Below, one piece after another: positions 60,585-64,000 of a stretch of 64,000 nt of DNA. Source of the DNA: Alphaproteobacteria bacterium (GTDB lineage Bacteria; Pseudomonadota; Alphaproteobacteria; Rickettsiales; UBA1997). Each line of letters begins with the position of its first letter. Position 1 is the stretch's first letter. The notes beneath the pieces are model-generated. The model was not told where the DNA came from. It searched no databases and was given only the letters and a program-made list of their open reading frames with translations. The stretch lies in the NCBI GenBank assembly GCA_021151765.1, contig JAGKWR010000006.1:44594-108593 (forward strand), in the 5' to 3' direction. Made by a program: the position numbers and the translations under genes.

Positions 60585-61498
60585 TATTTTGCTTCTGAAA
60601 CATTAATATCGACATGCATAGAAAGGCCGATTTGCAGTGGATGTTTTTCTAATTCTTCCGCCAATAATTCGATTCTAACCGGCACGCGTTGCACAACTTT
60701 AATCCAGTTGCCAGTAGCATTTTGCGCCGGAATTACGGCAAAAGCTGAGCCGGTTCCGCCAGAAAAGCCAGCAACTTTGCCGTGATAAACCACGCTTTTG
60801 CCATATTTATCGGAAGTTATTTCAACATTTTGTCCGACACGTACTTTCTTCAATTGCACTTCTTTGAAATTAGCATCGACGTGCATTTCATCTTTTGGCG
60901 TAATCGACATTAAATTGCTGCCAATTTGCACTCTTTGACCAAGCTGAACTTGGCGACGTGCCACAACTCCGTCAATTGGTGCACGAATTATAGTGCGATC
61001 TAAATCGAGTTTGGCTTGGTCAAGCGCAGCTTTTGCTGCTTCAACTTGCGCTTCGGAAGCGCTGAAGTCGTTTTTAGAATTAGTCACTTCTTCTTCTGAT
61101 GCGGAATCAATTTCGCGTAATTCTTTACGTCTTTTGAAATTATCACGTGATTGATTAAACAAAGCTTCCGCCTTGCTTAAGTTTGCTTTGGCAATTGCCA
61201 AATTCATTTTGGCGTCAGTGTCATCAATGATAACCAAAATATCGCCAGCTTTAACTTCTTTGGTGTCAGCAACGTTGACTTGTTTGATCACGCCGCCAAC
61301 TGCTGCATTGATTTGTGCAACTTCAGCGCCAACATAAGCATTGTCAGTTGTGACGTGGTTTGAGCCGATAAAATAGTAATAAAGTGAATAGGCGGAAATT
61401 AGCGAAACTGTTGTTGTTGCTAAGATTTTGAAGAAAAATTTTCTTTTTGGGTTGTTAGCTTTGCTATCTTTGATTTTGTTGTTGTCGTGAGTAGTCAT
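60584..61498 (-). CDS. emrA: EmrA-type periplasmic adaptor (HlyD family)
   Basis: This 304-residue protein has one N-terminal membrane helix (residues ~22-45), a lipoyl/barrel-sandwich part (VTTDNAYVGAEVAQINAAVG), a coiled-coil hairpin (residues ~95-165) and the second lipoyl half (TIIRAPIDGVVARRQVQLGQ). It connects EmrB to the outer-membrane NodT-type channel. It lies four bases after tetR. Confidence 0.94.
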   Translation of the reverse strand: MTTHDNNKIKDSKANNPKRKFFFKILATTTVSLISAYSLYYYFIGSNHVTTDNAYVGAEVAQINAAVGGVIKQVNVADTKEVKAGDILVIIDDTDAKMNLAIAKANLSKAEALFNQSRDNFKRRKELREIDSASEEEVTNSKNDFSASEAQVEAAKAALDQAKLDLDRTIIRAPIDGVVARRQVQLGQRVQIGSNLMSITPKDEMHVDANFKEVQLKKVRVGQNVEITSDKYGKSVVYHGKVAGFSGGTGSAFAVIPAQNATGNWIKVVQRVPVRIELLAEELEKHPLQIGLSMHVDINVSEAK

Positions 61499-61502
61499 AA
61501 TT

Positions 61503-62159
61503 TTATAAGTAAGGTTGAAGAATTGAGTCGATTACATGCAGAATATTTGTTCTGATGCTGTGAATATTTTGTTCATCATAACCCTTCCAGCCTGTTAAAT
61601 AAAGCAGGCTCGACTTGTTATGTTGGAGCGCGGTTAAAGTACTGTGCAGCGAGTGAGTCAGCAAAATCACTTCCAGCTCGTAGGCTTGGCGGTTCATAAT
61701 TTTGGCAACTGCTTGAGTGAAAGGTTGGCAAATACGATTCATCACGCTTTCAAAAATCATGGCAAAATGTTTGCTTTGGTCGATTTGTTCGAAGGCAATT
61801 ATTTTGGCGTAACGCTTATTTTCAGGGCGAATAATCATCTCAACAAAAGTCAGCGACATCACTTTTATGGCGGCCAAAATTTCTTTCTTATCGCTGCTGT
61901 TTTGAATAATTTTATTTTGCTCAATCATGATTGGCATTATGTGTTCGTCCGACAAATCATAAATTTTTTTGATAACGCAGCCGTAAATATTGTCTTTGCT
62001 TTGAAAGTGATAATGCAGCGTCGAAATATTAACTTTGGCCAAAGCGGCGATGTCGCGTGTGCGCGCTCCTTCAAAACCATTTTGCGCAAATATTGTTACC
62101 GCAGCATCCAAAATTCTTTCGCGCGAGTTGTCGTGATTTATTTTTTTGGTTCTTGGCAT
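61503..62159 (-). CDS. TetR-family transcriptional regulator
   Basis: This 218-residue protein has the N-terminal helix-turn-helix (RILDAAVTIFAQNGFEGART, then DIAALAKVNISTLHYHFQSK) and a ligand-binding domain with CSM-like regions (residues 80-210, similar to CecR/YbiH). Its location inside the pump operon implies that it regulates the pump; a palindromic operator lies just upstream of the first gene of the operon at 63.6 kb. Confidence 0.92.
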   Translation of the reverse strand: MPRTKKINHDNSRERILDAAVTIFAQNGFEGARTRDIAALAKVNISTLHYHFQSKDNIYGCVIKKIYDLSDEHIMPIMIEQNKIIQNSSDKKEILAAIKVMSLTFVEMIIRPENKRYAKIIAFEQIDQSKHFAMIFESVMNRICQPFTQAVAKIMNRQAYELEVILLTHSLHSTLTALQHNKSSLLYLTGWKGYDEQNIHSIRTNILHVIDSILQPYL

Positions 62160-62167
62160 TTTGGTGA

Positions 62168-63622
62168 TTAGTTTTGTTTGTTAATCCATAAAACGCGGTC
62201 ATCTTCAAACTTCATCTCATAGCCTTCAAAACCGCCGCCCAAAGCTTTGTGAAGTGAAACTAAATTTGATAAAGTTTCAGACTTTTTTTGCGCCAAAAGA
62301 TTCTCGCTCGTAAGTTGCACAATTTCATTATTGAGCAATTGTTCGTGCGAGATCACGCCGAAACGACGTTTATTTTGCTGGATGCGTAAAATTTTATTGT
62401 TGGCTTGCAGCGAATTTTGGGAGTTATTTTCCACCTGCAAAGAATTGATGTAGCGCGTCAATTGCGATTCAGTGTCTTCAAGCGCTGACAACACTGTTTT
62501 TTCGTAATTCAACACCGCAGTTTTAGCGGCAGATTTGCTGATTTTATATTCCGCCATCAACTGTCCAATTGACAAAAGCGGTACGGAAACTGCGCCACGA
62601 ATATCTTTAACGTTGGCGCCATTTTTCATCATATCGCCTAAGTTTGTAGCGCCGCCACCGATTTTGGCAGTAAGGTTGAAGCTTGGTAAAAATTCTTTGA
62701 ATTGAGCACTTTTATCATAAAGCGCGGCGTCAATTTCATATTCAGCAGCGACAATGTCGGGACGACGTTTTAGAATATCAGATTTCAAACCAACTGGCAC
62801 AACGCCCGAGTAATAGCTAAAAATGTTTTTCGAATTTTTGTCTTTGAGCAATTCGATAACTTGTTCCGGCATTACGCCGATCAAAACCGCTAATTTGTAA
62901 GTCAGAACTTTTTCGTTGGTTTTGGCGTCAATTAAAGAAGATTGCGAGCTGTTTTGATCAATTTCAGCTTGATGAATATTGATTTTGGAAGTGGCGCCAG
63001 CTTTTTCTTTGCCTTGGGCAATTTCAGTTAATTGTTGGCGAATCGCGGCAATTTTTTGTAAATTTTCGATTTGTTTTTGTGTGGCCTTAAGCGCGAAATA
63101 ATTTTGCGAAATTTCGCTGACAACGCGCAGTGAATTGGCTTTGTAAAGCTGCGCTTCTTTTAAAAAACGCAATTTACCAGCTTTGTAGCGATCAAGATTT
63201 TTTCCAAAGAAATCTAGTTCCCAACTAGCATCAAGAGTTGATTGAAATAAATCGTAACTAATTCCACGCGGCCCGAAACCAGGGGAGGCGAATCTTTGAC
63301 GGCTTATGCCAACTGTACCGCTCGGCAATAAAGTTGTGATGTCTAAATTGTTGAGCTGACGCGATGTGATAATTGATTGGTTAGCAATTTGAATGTCGCG
63401 ATTATTTTTCAGCGCGATGTCGATGAGCTGGTTCAAAGTAGAATCGTTAAATTCCAACCACCATTTATCAGCCACCGCAGCTTTAGATAAGTTTTTATCT
63501 TTGGTTAAAAATTGCTCTTTTACGTCTTTTTTTAAGTTGGTTTTGTACTCATTATTATTAGAGCAAGAAACAAGAGAGGCCAATAAAATAGCCGCTGTAA
63601 CGCTGTTTTTGTAAAGTTTCAT
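62168..63622 (-). CDS. NodT-type outer membrane efflux lipoprotein
   Basis: This 484-residue protein has a lipoprotein signal (NSVTAAILLASLVSC, Cys near residue 20) and two TolC-like repeats (DKWWLEFNDSTLNQLIDIAL; VGLKSDILKRRPDIVAAEYE). NodT/OprM-type factors form the trimeric outer-membrane exit of tripartite pumps. It starts the operon nodT-tetR-emrA-emrB. The ATG at 63622 is preferred over a TTG at 63631. Confidence 0.92.
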   Translation of the reverse strand: MKLYKNSVTAAILLASLVSCSNNNEYKTNLKKDVKEQFLTKDKNLSKAAVADKWWLEFNDSTLNQLIDIALKNNRDIQIANQSIITSRQLNNLDITTLLPSGTVGISRQRFASPGFGPRGISYDLFQSTLDASWELDFFGKNLDRYKAGKLRFLKEAQLYKANSLRVVSEISQNYFALKATQKQIENLQKIAAIRQQLTEIAQGKEKAGATSKINIHQAEIDQNSSQSSLIDAKTNEKVLTYKLAVLIGVMPEQVIELLKDKNSKNIFSYYSGVVPVGLKSDILKRRPDIVAAEYEIDAALYDKSAQFKEFLPSFNLTAKIGGGATNLGDMMKNGANVKDIRGAVSVPLLSIGQLMAEYKISKSAAKTAVLNYEKTVLSALEDTESQLTRYINSLQVENNSQNSLQANNKILRIQQNKRRFGVISHEQLLNNEIVQLTSENLLAQKKSETLSNLVSLHKALGGGFEGYEMKFEDDRVLWINKQN

Positions 63623-63640
63623 ATTTTTCAAGCAGATGAT

Positions 63641-63656
63641 TCAATCAAGTGATTGA
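63641..63656. promoter_or_regulatory. Palindromic operator, likely TetR target
   Basis: TCAATCAAGTGATTGA has 7-bp arms and a 2-base centre, the usual architecture of TetR-family operators. It lies 19 bases before the nodT start. The rest of 63657-63864 is AT-rich promoter sequence without other features. Confidence 0.6.
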
Positions 63657-63864
63657 TTAAATAATTATTTAAAATTTTTTGAAGTCAAACAGCTTTTTGC
63701 AAAAATAATTTTGAAAATTTACTTCGAGACAAAAAAACCTTTTTTAGACATTAAGATTTAATTTAATCGTGAATCAAAATTTTTGATTTTAAAAACGAAG
63801 AACAAGCCTTGTTTGAAACATTTAAAATTTCCATTTAACCACAATAACCAAAAATCCCAACCCG

Positions 63865-64000
63865 ATGAAAGCCACAAATTCTTTTAATTATGCTACTCGA
63901 AATCCTTTGATTGTGGATGTTGATGGTGATGGTTTGAGTTTGTCTTCGTGGCAATCTTCTGGTGTTAAGTTTGATATGGATGGTAATGGAACTTCTGAGA
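63865..64000 (+). CDS. Start of a haemolysin-type calcium-binding or large surface protein (3' end outside window)
   Basis: The 45 visible codons read NPLIVDVDGDGLSLSSWQSS, then GVKFDMDGNGTSE. The DxDGDG and DxDGNG patterns, with the PLIVDVDGDG...VKFDMDGNG layout, are typical of the Ca-binding 'PLVLDLDGDGI' module found in RTX-type secreted proteins. No signal peptide is visible, as in type I secreted proteins that carry a C-terminal signal. The neighbouring pump is of the EmrAB type, not a classical HlyBD exporter. Confidence 0.65.
   Translation, partial: MKATNSFNYATRNPLIVDVDGDGLSLSSWQSSGVKFDMDGNGTSE

Noticed and set aside
61644..62171. 175-codon plus-strand ORF over tetR
   Set aside because: It has no recognisable motif and lies wholly over a clear TetR gene on the other strand.
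1..64000. tRNA, rRNA, complete insertion sequence, riboswitch
   Set aside because: No cloverleaf-like sequences, rRNA motifs, transposase frames or riboswitch cores were recognised by eye; a tRNAscan-SE and Rfam search would be decisive.

Overview
The window looks like a chromosome segment of an AT-rich, Gram-negative alphaproteobacterium that probably lives in or with eukaryotic cells. Class-level evidence is inference from gene content: an NDUFAF5-type methyltransferase divergent from comF, an SDHAF4-type protein, CtaG/Cox11, frataxin, the alphaproteobacterial XerC signature and a YhdP-type AsmA protein. The host-association evidence is two ankyrin proteins, a leucine-rich-repeat protein, a lone RRM protein, and three ORFs that end in eukaryotic-style CaaX boxes (CSIS, CVIN, CVIS). 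Retained hisB, leuB, aroC, pdxJ/pdxH, folB and dxs argue against an extremely reduced parasite.

Layout. 1-4 kb: nagZ (cut by the window edge), hisB, a superoxide dismutase with an unusual export-like N-terminus, two LPS-type glycosyltransferases. 4-13 kb: SRP RNA directly upstream of dnaX, a receiver protein fused to a degenerate kinase core, a YhdP-like envelope protein, trmFO, and a carbonic-anhydrase-like lipoprotein that has lost zinc ligands. 12-19 kb: a micro-aerobic block (cydP-like, cydA, cydB, cydX, hemN), then ompW and a divergent Crp/Fnr regulator with an FNR-like box between them, xerC, and an exported phytochelatin-synthase-like protein. hemN carries an in-frame palindromic insertion flanked by a 6-bp direct repeat. 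20-41 kb: mostly housekeeping genes (uvrD, L,D-transpeptidase, pdxJ, dxs, rarA, aroC, lptC-like, folB, cysS, ctaG, pdxH, pal, cyaY, leuB, ftsK, tolQ), plus a secreted protein with a 120-bp tandem repeat. tolQ is followed by decayed DNA and not by tolR. 42-51 kb: SDHAF4-like, maeB, an AmpD-type amidase, a pseudopilin fused to a glycine-rich domain, comF, methyltransferase, miaB. 51-58 kb: the accessory region, with a GIY-YIG pseudogene, the RRM protein, the three CaaX proteins, an unknown protein and a YgiD-type dioxygenase. 58-64 kb: a LexA/UmuD-like repressor with an inverted-repeat operator, a small WYL-like protein, and an operon for a tripartite efflux pump (NodT, TetR, EmrA, EmrB) with a palindromic operator. 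The start of a large calcium-binding-type gene runs off the end.

Two families of short palindromic repeats are scattered between genes (11.8, 16.5, 51.0 and 58.9 kb; 19.8 and 49.5 kb). No tRNA, rRNA, CRISPR array, complete insertion sequence or prophage was seen. The most notable candidate system is the 51.9-57.7 kb cluster of proteins with C-terminal CaaX boxes, which would fit effectors lipidated by host prenyltransferases.
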